NCBI GenBank assembly: GCA_026708965.1 | Contig: JAPOTY010000037.1 | Coordinates: 153,949-217,948, forward strand | Source of the DNA: Gammaproteobacteria bacterium | GTDB lineage: Bacteria; Pseudomonadota; Gammaproteobacteria; Steroidobacterales; Foliamicaceae | DNA length: 64,000 nucleotides | Direction: 5' to 3' | Shown here: positions 25,746-34,182 of the stretch, piece by piece | How positions within the stretch are numbered: position 1 is the stretch's first letter | Layout of the letters: each line of letters begins with the position of its first letter | Notes under the pieces: generated by a model | What the model saw: only the letters and a program-made list of their open reading frames with translations | What the model was told of the DNA's origin: nothing | Database searches by the model: none | Position numbers and translations under genes: made by a program

Positions 25746-28459
25746 GCGCGCTCCAGCTCCTGGATGCGGCTTAATACTTGGTACTGGCCGCGGGCCCTGT
25801 TTTCATAGGCAAAAATCTCAAGGCGCGCGTCCCCCTGGCTCAAGCGGTTCGCCGCCGCTTCCAAGGCGCTGCGCCAGCCCGTCAGAAGGTCCTCCCAGCG
25901 CAAGTAGCGCTTGAAATCGCGATGGCCGGAGATAGGCGCGAGCTTCGGCAGGCCCGCCATTGCCGGCTCGGCGATGGCGGGATCGCAAATGCCTTTGACG
26001 AGAATTCGCTTCCCGCCGAGGAACACGTAGCCGACGCCAGCCGCGCTGGGTTCGGTGGCCAAGGCATACGCGGGAAGCTGGCTGGAGCGCAGGCGCTCAG
26101 GATCAAGCCCGGACAGCGCCTGTTCCTGCCCTGTCTTGTAGTCGAGCACCACGGGGCCGACTTCAGCCGCGACGCTGTCAACCCGGTCCAATAGCATCCG
26201 CAGAGTCAGAAGGCCAAGGACGATCTCCTTCGCTGCCTCGCACTCTTGAACGCTGAAATCGCCACGCTCAATATCAAGGCGGGCCCAGTCGAGAGCCAAC
26301 TGCGCGGCTCGTTCCCGCTCCAGCCGTAGCAGTCCGAGCACAAGCTTTCGATAGCCGGGGGGCTTGTCTTTAGGAATTTCCGCCGCCCACTCCTCAAGGC
26401 GCTCCGCCAAGCCGGGCATCGCGTCGCCCAAGGACGCGGAATCCGGAAATTCCGTGTAGAGCCGGCAAAGGAGCTTATGCAGGATATCTCCGCGGGCCAG
26501 CGGGCTGAGCCCGTCATACGGCGTCGGGTATTCCTTGGCATGCAGCCGGAACTCGGCGAATGCTCGAAACGGATTATTCAGCTGATGGTCCATAAGGCGC
26601 GTGCCGCCCTTGATTTTCTCGTTCTCTTGCAGAGGGGGTGCCGGATCATCGTCGAGAGTTTCCAGCGCGGCGCTGATCCGCAGTTTTTCGGCATAGGAGG
26701 CTGCCTCTGGCGCCGCCGCGCTTGAGCGCTGCCGCAAAGGAAGCGAGCCGATCAATGGGCTACAGCTGGTTTCCACTCCTTCCTCAGCCACCTTCGACCA
26801 GCTGAACACGATTTCCTCGGCGCAGCGCATCAGCGCCTTTTTTTGACGCCGCGCTCCATCAAGCGCGGCTTGCGGGCTGGCTTGGGGCATTTTCAGCCGC
26901 CTTTGCAGGCCTAAAGGGAGCAGTGGAGCCGGCCGGGCTGCTTTGGGCCATAAGCTGGCGCCCGCCCCGGCCACCCACAAGCGGTCGAAACGCATTCCGG
27001 CGGCCTCCTCCACCGGCAGCAGCTCCACGGCTTCATCCGGGCCTTGGGGCTGGAACTTGCGTTCCTGGGCCATGCCGCGCAGCCGTTTGAGCGCCTCCTG
27101 CAATTGCACGGGCTTTGCGGAAACCGCGTCGCAGGCGCCGAATTCCGAGAGCAGGCGCGCGAAAGCCTCGACCGACTGCTGTTCGCTGCTGGCCAGTGCT
27201 CGTTGCCCCGGCCAGCCCAGTTCACGAAGAAAGGCCGTGAATGTGGCGGCCCAGTCGCGATGCGAGCGCGCCTTGCCTTTGCCGCGCTCATTCCGTGAAA
27301 TCTTTGATGCTTGCCCGAGCATTTCGGCGAACTGCGGCACCTTGGGGAACCGCTGCGCTTTTTTCTTGAGGGCAAGCCGCATCAGCTGGAAGCGCGAAAT
27401 TTCACCCCCCACCAATTGGCTGCGGATCTGCCGCTCAAGCCGCGCCCGCCCGACCGCTTCGCTATCGGCGCCGCGCAGGTAGGCGCCGCGCAGAACCCGG
27501 CTGACCACCTCGAAATCCAACACGCTTGTCGGACCCGCCAGCAGATGAAGCGCGTCCAGCGCCATTTCCGTCGGTCCAACATGCCCCAGCGGCGGCGATT
27601 CCGCGGAGTTGAGCGGCGCGTTCTCAGGAAACCCGCGTGCCTGCCAAGCAGGCTGCATGCGGTCGAGCAGCGCTCGGCGGGCTTGCGGCGCGCGCTCGTT
27701 GAAATCAACCACAACAAGGCCGGCATTGCCTGCGCCGGCCCAGCTTGCAGCTTCCCGCAATTCCTCGTCGCCGCTCTCGCATTCGATCCTGCATGCGCTT
27801 GCCGCGACGGGCGCGCGCGGCGCTTGCTCCAAGGCAACGCCCGCGCAGCGCAACGCATTGAGGAATATCTTTTGCGACGGCGGCAAAGGCCCCTCAAGCC
27901 CAAGCAAATAGAGCGGCCCGCGCACGGCAACCGCCCCGGCTTGCAAATCCTGCGCCAAAAGCTGGGGCAGCGCGGCTGGCTCCAGCCAAGCCGCCGGACC
28001 GCGCAGCGCCTCGAAGCGCGCTGCCCAGCGCACGAAGCGCCGCTCATCCTCTCCATCGGCCTCGCTGCGAAGCCGCTCTAGGCTCAATCCATACTCAAGC
28101 GCAAGATTCCAGCTTCGGCGGGCCAGCTCGGCGTTCTGCTCCAAGCCGAAGCCAGCCACCGCATCCTCGCTCAGGGCTTGCTCCCAAAGCATTTGGGAGC
28201 CGTGCGGCGACAGCAGCGCTCGCCCGCCCGCCTCGCCGCCGCGCAGCAGCGATTGCTCCCACAGCTGGCGCATCCATTCCTGCCAGGAATGCACCGCCGG
28301 ACGCTGCCAAACAGCCGCATTCGCAGCGCGGCGCCATTGGCCGTAGCGAAATCGAATGCGCCGCGCCAACCGTCCGGTGCGGGTCACCAGAACGCCGCCC
28401 CCGCGAAGCGCCGGAAACAACTCCCGCACGAGCGATTCCTGGTAGCCCGCCGGACTCAC
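25742..28459 (-). CDS. AddB-like PD-(D/E)XK nuclease/inactive helicase, partner of the UvrD helicase
   Basis: The 905-residue protein starts at a GTG at 28459, fixed by a TGA directly upstream. It looks like the proteobacterial AddB-like family (once annotated as probable DNA repair protein). The N-terminal half lacks an evident Walker A and is an eroded helicase; the C-terminal nuclease has VVLDYKTG as the catalytic D-x-K. It should cut one strand during double-strand-break resection. It is coupled to the helicase gene by a GTGA overlap and begins a two-gene unit divergent from the flavoprotein at 28687. Confidence 0.8.
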   Translation of the reverse strand: MSPAGYQESLVRELFPALRGGGVLVTRTGRLARRIRFRYGQWRRAANAAVWQRPAVHSWQEWMRQLWEQSLLRGGEAGGRALLSPHGSQMLWEQALSEDAVAGFGLEQNAELARRSWNLALEYGLSLERLRSEADGEDERRFVRWAARFEALRGPAAWLEPAALPQLLAQDLQAGAVAVRGPLYLLGLEGPLPPSQKIFLNALRCAGVALEQAPRAPVAASACRIECESGDEELREAASWAGAGNAGLVVVDFNERAPQARRALLDRMQPAWQARGFPENAPLNSAESPPLGHVGPTEMALDALHLLAGPTSVLDFEVVSRVLRGAYLRGADSEAVGRARLERQIRSQLVGGEISRFQLMRLALKKKAQRFPKVPQFAEMLGQASKISRNERGKGKARSHRDWAATFTAFLRELGWPGQRALASSEQQSVEAFARLLSEFGACDAVSAKPVQLQEALKRLRGMAQERKFQPQGPDEAVELLPVEEAAGMRFDRLWVAGAGASLWPKAARPAPLLPLGLQRRLKMPQASPQAALDGARRQKKALMRCAEEIVFSWSKVAEEGVETSCSPLIGSLPLRQRSSAAAPEAASYAEKLRISAALETLDDDPAPPLQENEKIKGGTRLMDHQLNNPFRAFAEFRLHAKEYPTPYDGLSPLARGDILHKLLCRLYTEFPDSASLGDAMPGLAERLEEWAAEIPKDKPPGYRKLVLGLLRLERERAAQLALDWARLDIERGDFSVQECEAAKEIVLGLLTLRMLLDRVDSVAAEVGPVVLDYKTGQEQALSGLDPERLRSSQLPAYALATEPSAAGVGYVFLGGKRILVKGICDPAIAEPAMAGLPKLAPISGHRDFKRYLRWEDLLTGWRSALEAAANRLSQGDARLEIFAYENRARGQYQVLSRIQELERA

Positions 28460-28686
28460 TCAATGACCGTTCGTGTTTTTGGCATGGTGGTTTCCCTGTG
28501 TTTGGCCATGCGACCCGATGGCTCCCGCCCGAGCGCCGGAATGCTCGGCGGGGAGCGTAGCACAGCGGCAAGCGGAATTGCTTTTCCAGCGTAAGGCTTG
28601 ATGCGACAAACCAAGTCGCTTGCGCGCATATCTCGATAGAATGAGGCCGTGCGCGAGCTGATTGGCAATGTAATGGCGCGGCCGCT

Positions 28687-30669
28687 ATGAGCGATTCCGA
28701 GTATCCGCTTCTGTTTCAACCGATCACGCTGGCCGGGCGCGCTGTCCGCAATCGCGTGGCGCATGCCTCGATGAGCACCCGCTATTCGCAAAACCAGGAT
28801 ATCGATCCGCGCTTGGCGCGCTACCACGCTAATCGCGCCGCAGGCGGAGCGGGATTGATCGTGACCGAGCCGCTTGCCGTGCTGCCTTGGCACGACCATT
28901 CGCACCGCCCCGCCCTGTTCAAGCCGAACGCCCGCGATGCCTTGGCCCGCTGGGCCGATGCGGTGGAAAGCCGGGATTGCCGGTTGCTGGGGCAGTTTCA
29001 GGATTCCGGGCGCGGCCACCGCGAGACGGGCCGTTCGCCGCAGGCTTGGGCGCCTTCGGCGCTGCCCGACGACCTCAGCTGGACCATGCCTAGGGAAATG
29101 CCCAGGCACCGCATCCACGAGGCGGTCGAGCATTTCGGCAAGGGCGCGCGCCGCCTTGAGGAGGCGGGCTTCAGCGGGGTCGAGCTGTCCGCCGGACATG
29201 GGCATCTGTTCCATCAATTCCTGTCGCCGGCGGCCAATAGGCGCGACGATGAATACGGTGGGGACTTGGAAGGACGGACGCGATTTTTAAGAGAGTTAAT
29301 CGAAATAATAACAAGTAGTTGCAAGCATAACTTTATTTTAGGATTAAAACTTCCGGGAGCCGACGGAATTCCGGGAGGCATCGACCATTCCGAATCCGCG
29401 CGCATCACCGCCCGCTTGGCGGAGGCCGGCGGTTTTCATTACCTGGCCTATTGCGACGGTTCGCACTCCCATGCCTTGGAGGCGCATATCCCGGACATGA
29501 GCTACCCGCGCGCGCCTTATGTCGAAGGGCACGCGAAAATCGCCGCCCATGCGCCGGACGTGCCGCTCATGGCCTTGGGATTGATTACGGACCCGGCGGA
29601 AGCGGAAGGCATACTGGCTTCCGGCAAGGCGCAGATGGTGGCGCTGGGCCGGCCCTTGGTCACGGACGCGGCCTGGGTGAAGAAGGCTGCGGAAGGGAGG
29701 CAATCCGAGATCCGCTACTGCGTGTCCTGCAATACCTGCTGGGCCACGATCGTCGAGCGCCGCCCCATAGCCTGCGACAATAATCCCCGCCTCGGCCGCC
29801 GCGACGAAGTCGATTACTGGCCCGCCCCGGCCCGCAGAAAACGCCGCGTGGCGGTGGTGGGCGCTGGCCCCGCCGGTTTGGAGGCGGCTTGGGTGGCGGC
29901 GGCGCGCGGGCACGGCGTTGCGGTGTTCGGCGCCTCGGAGCGGCCCGGCGGCAAGGCGTGCCTGCATGCCCAGCTGCCGGGAGGGGAAAATATCAGCAGC
30001 GTTTATGACTACCAGGAAATGGCGGCCAGCAAAGCGGGCGCGGAACTGCGCCTGGGATGGAAAGCGACCGTTGAGGACGTGCTGCGGCATTCGCCTGATA
30101 TCGTGGTGCTGGCCGGCGGCGCCACCATGCTGTGGCCGCACGGCTGGCCGGGGGAATGGCGCGATTTCGTGCTCGACCTCCGCGAAGTAAGCAGAGAAAT
30201 GCTCGAACGGCCCGATGAAACGATAGACGGCACTGCGGTCTTGTGGGACCAGGACCATACGCTGGCCACCTACGCCGCCGCCGAGCTGCTGGCGCAGCGC
30301 TTCGCCCGCCTGGTGGTCGTGACGCCGCGTGAACGGCTGGCCAGCGATGTTGGGCTGGTCACCCGCCAAGGCATCTACCGCCGACTTTACGCCATGCCCA
30401 ATGTGGAGGTGGTTCCGCTGTGCGGCATCGACCCGGCCTCGGCGCTGGACGAAGGCCGCGCGGGCCTCCGCAATCTGTTGAACGATGCGGCCACCGAAAT
30501 CGGCGACCTCGCGCTGCTCACCTGGTCGGGCAGCCGCGCGCCGAATAACGAGCTCGCCGCGCCGCTTCGCGCCGAGGGCTTGGAAGTGGTGTGCGTGGGC
30601 GACTGCGACATGCCCCGAACCTTGCTCGCCGCCACCGCCGACGGCCACGCGCTAGGCCGCTCGCTCTGA
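28687..30669 (+). CDS. Trimethylamine-dehydrogenase/dienoyl-CoA-reductase-type flavo-Fe-S oxidoreductase
   Basis: The 660-residue protein has an N-terminal old-yellow-enzyme FMN barrel, a 4Fe-4S site (C345, C348, C351, C363) and C-terminal FAD/NAD-type domains starting with VAVVGAGPAGLEAAW. The CxxCxxC spacing and residue numbers match trimethylamine dehydrogenase (C345, C348, C351, C364 as I recall) rather than FadH, which has CxxCx3C. The TMADH cysteine that binds FMN covalently is a serine at position 30 here. The natural electron acceptor of TMADH is ETF, and etfAB lie at 42084-43796. Substrate unknown: an amine, enone or dienoyl compound are all possible. Bases 29281-29350 are only 26 percent GC. 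Confidence 0.75.
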   Translation: MSDSEYPLLFQPITLAGRAVRNRVAHASMSTRYSQNQDIDPRLARYHANRAAGGAGLIVTEPLAVLPWHDHSHRPALFKPNARDALARWADAVESRDCRLLGQFQDSGRGHRETGRSPQAWAPSALPDDLSWTMPREMPRHRIHEAVEHFGKGARRLEEAGFSGVELSAGHGHLFHQFLSPAANRRDDEYGGDLEGRTRFLRELIEIITSSCKHNFILGLKLPGADGIPGGIDHSESARITARLAEAGGFHYLAYCDGSHSHALEAHIPDMSYPRAPYVEGHAKIAAHAPDVPLMALGLITDPAEAEGILASGKAQMVALGRPLVTDAAWVKKAAEGRQSEIRYCVSCNTCWATIVERRPIACDNNPRLGRRDEVDYWPAPARRKRRVAVVGAGPAGLEAAWVAAARGHGVAVFGASERPGGKACLHAQLPGGENISSVYDYQEMAASKAGAELRLGWKATVEDVLRHSPDIVVLAGGATMLWPHGWPGEWRDFVLDLREVSREMLERPDETIDGTAVLWDQDHTLATYAAAELLAQRFARLVVVTPRERLASDVGLVTRQGIYRRLYAMPNVEVVPLCGIDPASALDEGRAGLRNLLNDAATEIGDLALLTWSGSRAPNNELAAPLRAEGLEVVCVGDCDMPRTLLAATADGHALGRSL

Positions 30670-30711
30670 GCCTTATTGCCCGCAAAGTGCATATTTGGAG
30701 AAGCCAGTCAT

Positions 30712-30740
30712 TTGACAGGTTCTTTTTGGCAACTTATGAA
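30712..30740 (+). promoter_or_regulatory. Sigma-70-type promoter for the TonB receptor gene
   Basis: A perfect TTGACA (30712-30717) is followed after exactly 17 bases by TATGAA (30735-30740). It lies about 135 bases upstream of the receptor start, so the mRNA would carry a leader of roughly 125 bases. No clear Fur box overlaps it. Confidence 0.6.
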
Positions 30741-30761
30741 GCGGCCTTAACTAACGTGAAG

Positions 30762-30785
30762 GATTGCCTCTCCGATCGGGCAATC
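30762..30785 (+). promoter_or_regulatory. Leader hairpin between promoter and TonB receptor
   Basis: GATTGCC (30762-30768) and GGCAATC (30779-30785) form a perfect 7-base-pair stem with a 10-base loop inside the predicted leader RNA. No T-run follows, so it is more likely a control or stability element than a terminator. No known riboswitch class is recognised. Confidence 0.35.
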
Positions 30786-30874
30786 GCATTCAAGGCTACA
30801 TTAACCGCTCGTTGTAGCGTAACAGCTGTAGGCCGCATGTATTATTTCAGCAAAGCCAACAGATGGAGGACGAG

Positions 30875-33800
30875 ATGGCGTTGCAGCAACGAATCATGGC
30901 CTGCCATGGAATCCGGCGCGGGCGGGTCCTGCTCATTGCGCTGGGCGTTGCGGGAACTCTTGCCTTCTTCTCTCCGGCGCGGGCGCAAAACGAATCGCCT
31001 AGCGGCGAAGACACGCCAGCAACTGGCGGGGAGGATGGCATCCGGGCGGAGCTGGAGGAAATCGTGGTTTACGGGCGGCGGCGAGACGCCCAAATGTCGA
31101 TCGAGGCAAAGCGCAACGCCGATCAGATCCTTGATGTCCTGACCTCGGATCAAGCAAGCCGCCTGCCGGACAATAATGTGGCGGAGTCACTTGGCCGCAT
31201 TGCAGGGGTTTCTTTTCGGCGCAGCGGCGAAACAGGCAGCGGCGACTATATCGCTGTGCGCGGCTTGGATTCCGCGCTGAACTCCGTTTCATTCGACGGG
31301 GTCAAGTCCGGACTCGCCGGCTTCAGCGGCCGCCGTGTGCCGCTCGACGGCATCACGACCGAGGACGTGTCGGAGCTTCGCGTCGTGAAATCGCTGCTGC
31401 CGCGCGACGCAGGCGAAGGCATCGGCGGCGCGGTTGACGTGATTTCGCGCCGACCGCTGGACTACAGCAGCAGCGGAGCCCGGGTGACGGTGGAAGGGCG
31501 CTACGGGGAATTTGCCGAGAAGTGGGGCTACCGGGGCCGATTGTCGTTCAACACGCTTTTCAACGAGCGTTTGGGAAGCCGGTTTTCCGCTTCTTTCCGG
31601 CAACGAAAGATCCGCAATTTCGAAATGGATGCAACATCTTCCAACCTGCTCTATCTTCCGCCCATTGCCGATGCAGCGGGCAATCCGATCGACAACCGCT
31701 TCGTGCTGGACCGCCTTGATGATCCCGGCAGCAGTTTCGACCGCGTCCGGCCAGGCTTCTTCCCCTTGGATGCGATCGGTTTTGAGGAGCACACCTACGA
31801 AGTACAGGATCAGCAGCGGGAAACCGTTTCGCTTTCCGGCGCTATTGAATGGGAGGCCACCGCCGCGACCCGCCTGTTGCTCAGCGCGCGCTACAACCGG
31901 CAGGATACCCTCGCGGTGGAGAATTCGGTCGCATTCGATAACGACGACGACGATTTTGAGCTGGTCGGCGACATGCTGCGCACGGTGTTCGACGACCCGG
32001 AAATCGATCTGGAATCGCAAATCGAGGATCAGGAATCGGTGAACGCCAGCGCGTACATCGCCGGCATCACCGGGTTCGACCGGCTCACGCTGCAATACCG
32101 CCTCAGCTACTCCAATGCCAAGAGCAATGAGCCCGAAACGAACATTCATTTCGATACCGGTAGCTTGCTCGACGAGGATGCCGTGCGTTTTGTGCCCTTC
32201 TCGTTTACCGGCAGGTACTTCCCGGTTCCGCAATTGAGCGCGGCGGCGGATCCGGATTTCCAAGAAGCGGTGGCAGATTTCCCCGGCACGCAGTTGCTTG
32301 ATGACTTCACCATGGATTCGATCAACGAAAGAAACAACGACCGCGTTGGATTCGAATTCGACGCCGACTACCAGCCCGACTGGAGCTTTGCGGGCGGACG
32401 CATTTCTGCAATCAGTGCGGGCGCGTCTTTGGAGCGCTCCGAACTTGAGGACAACCGGGTCACGCTGGTTTACTTTGAGCCCGGCGCGTTGAACTTGGAC
32501 GGCACTTTCGACCCTGGCTTGGAGGGCAGCGCCGAGGGCGAGCATCTGGAGAATTTCGAAGGTCTTTTCGGCGGCTTTGTAAGCCTGAAACCCTTGGAAA
32601 GCCCGCTGCAGGCCATTGGCTTGAACGGGATTCCGAAAATAAATGAGAGCGCGTTCCGGCGGTTGGCGGCCACTTTCCGCGATTCGTTTCTAGCTTCCGG
32701 GGCGGACCCTTACGAATTGTTCTTCCTGAATGTTGAAGAGAACCTTCTGAGCGGCTACGCGCAGGCGGAATTCGATGCCGGGAAATTGTTCATTGCGGGT
32801 GGGGCGCGCATTGAAAGCTACCGCGGCGAGTTCGCCGCCCCTCTAGAACTCAACGCCAGCTTGGTTACCGTGAATCTGGCGGATCCGAACGATCCCGACA
32901 GCAATGAAGTCGAGGAAGCCATCGACTTGCGGGCTGGCAACCTGGGCGGCACGGTGCGCTCCGAAGCGGATAATCTTGAGGTGCTGCCCCGCATCAACCT
33001 CAAGTACGAGCTGCGCGGCGATCTTCAACTGCGCGCCGGTGCCGGTTACTCGATCGCCCGTCCTTCGTTCTATCAGCTGGGGCGCGCCTCGTCGATCAGC
33101 CTGGTTCTGGCGGCAGAGGCGGACCGCGTGGGCGACACGCCTGTTCTGCCGGGTGTCACCACCGCCGAGGCTGCTGCCGCCGAGGGGCTGGGATTGCAGG
33201 AATTGAGCGAAATAAGCATATTCGTAAGCAGCGGCAATCCGAATCTGGACAACGCGAAGGCGCTGAATCTCGACCTCAGCCTGGAATACTTTCCGATAAC
33301 GGGGACCGCGTTGACGCTGGGCCTGTTTCACAAGGAAATTGAAAACTTCATTTTCGTGGAGTCCGAATCAGGAGCCGGCGGGCTGGATGCCGGACTGATT
33401 AGCAGGCTGCTTTCTCCCGCTGGACGGACATTGTTGGAGCAGCTGGGTGGAATCGAGGCGCTAGTGGAATCGGACGCGATCGACGAATTGGCGATCCGCC
33501 AGCCGCGGAATGGAGAAAAAGCGACGGTGTACGGCGCCGAGCTGGCCTTCAGCCATCAATTCGCATGGGCGCGGGGATGGTTATCGGACTTCGGGCTCAG
33601 CGCCAATGCCGCCTACACCCGAAGCAGAGCCAAGATCGCGGCGGTTGAAGCGGCAACGCCGTCCAATCCCGATGCCGGCCTGCAGGATTGGGAAGCCTTG
33701 GTGGAACTGGGCTTCGCCAACGAGGGCGATGGTGTGGTCCGGCGCACAGCGTTCTACAATGCGCCCACTTGGAGCGCGAATGCCGCCTTGTACTATGAGA

Positions 33801-34099
33801 GCGAAAACTTTGAATGCGCGCTATCGATGCAGCATCAGAGCAGTTCATTCGACTCGCTGGATGATTTCGGATTTGACCAGTACAGCGGCCGCTACACGCA
33901 GTGGGACCTCTATCTGGAATACGAATTCCCGGCAGGCGCGAGCTTCGGAGCAACCAGCGTTTACCTTGAAGTCCCGGATATCACAGACACCGGGCGCAAT
34001 CCCACCGACCTGCAGAGCTTGGGGCGCGCTCGCCGGGTCATCGACGAGGCGTCCTTCAACGGGCGGGAATTCCGGATCGGCCTGCGGGGGCAATTCTGA
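30875..34099 (+). CDS. TonB-dependent outer-membrane receptor
   Basis: The ATG at 30875 has GGAGG nine bases upstream, so it is preferred over the ATG at 30863. The 1074-residue product has a signal peptide (cleavage near ARA), a TonB-box-like segment EEIVVYGRRR, a plug domain (DNNVAESLGRIAGVSFRR, then VISRRPL) and a 22-strand barrel ending in FRIGLRGQF with the C-terminal Phe. The plug RGLDSALNSVSFDG resembles receptors for carbohydrates or other large nutrients more than classic siderophore receptors. Downstream exported hydrolases (S41 protease, phosphoesterase) suggest cooperation in nutrient uptake. Confidence 0.9.
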   Translation: MALQQRIMACHGIRRGRVLLIALGVAGTLAFFSPARAQNESPSGEDTPATGGEDGIRAELEEIVVYGRRRDAQMSIEAKRNADQILDVLTSDQASRLPDNNVAESLGRIAGVSFRRSGETGSGDYIAVRGLDSALNSVSFDGVKSGLAGFSGRRVPLDGITTEDVSELRVVKSLLPRDAGEGIGGAVDVISRRPLDYSSSGARVTVEGRYGEFAEKWGYRGRLSFNTLFNERLGSRFSASFRQRKIRNFEMDATSSNLLYLPPIADAAGNPIDNRFVLDRLDDPGSSFDRVRPGFFPLDAIGFEEHTYEVQDQQRETVSLSGAIEWEATAATRLLLSARYNRQDTLAVENSVAFDNDDDDFELVGDMLRTVFDDPEIDLESQIEDQESVNASAYIAGITGFDRLTLQYRLSYSNAKSNEPETNIHFDTGSLLDEDAVRFVPFSFTGRYFPVPQLSAAADPDFQEAVADFPGTQLLDDFTMDSINERNNDRVGFEFDADYQPDWSFAGGRISAISAGASLERSELEDNRVTLVYFEPGALNLDGTFDPGLEGSAEGEHLENFEGLFGGFVSLKPLESPLQAIGLNGIPKINESAFRRLAATFRDSFLASGADPYELFFLNVEENLLSGYAQAEFDAGKLFIAGGARIESYRGEFAAPLELNASLVTVNLADPNDPDSNEVEEAIDLRAGNLGGTVRSEADNLEVLPRINLKYELRGDLQLRAGAGYSIARPSFYQLGRASSISLVLAAEADRVGDTPVLPGVTTAEAAAAEGLGLQELSEISIFVSSGNPNLDNAKALNLDLSLEYFPITGTALTLGLFHKEIENFIFVESESGAGGLDAGLISRLLSPAGRTLLEQLGGIEALVESDAIDELAIRQPRNGEKATVYGAELAFSHQFAWARGWLSDFGLSANAAYTRSRAKIAAVEAATPSNPDAGLQDWEALVELGFANEGDGVVRRTAFYNAPTWSANAALYYESENFECALSMQHQSSSFDSLDDFGFDQYSGRYTQWDLYLEYEFPAGASFGATSVYLEVPDITDTGRNPTDLQSLGRARRVIDEASFNGREFRIGLRGQF

Positions 34100-34182
34100 C
34101 CGCGCTTGAGGCAAGCAGCGCCGCGCGCGGCGGGCGGGATGGCGGCCCGGAATCGCCTCGCTTCCGGCGGACTTCGATCCTT

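Noticed and set aside
29344-30648. 434-codon open frame on the minus strand opposite the TMADH-like gene
   Set aside because: It is the mirror of a GC-rich gene on the other strand, has no domain features and lies entirely within a well-supported gene.
30591-31142. 183-codon plus frame bridging the TMADH-like gene and TonB receptor
   Set aside because: It overlaps both real genes out of frame and covers the promoter; no coding character.
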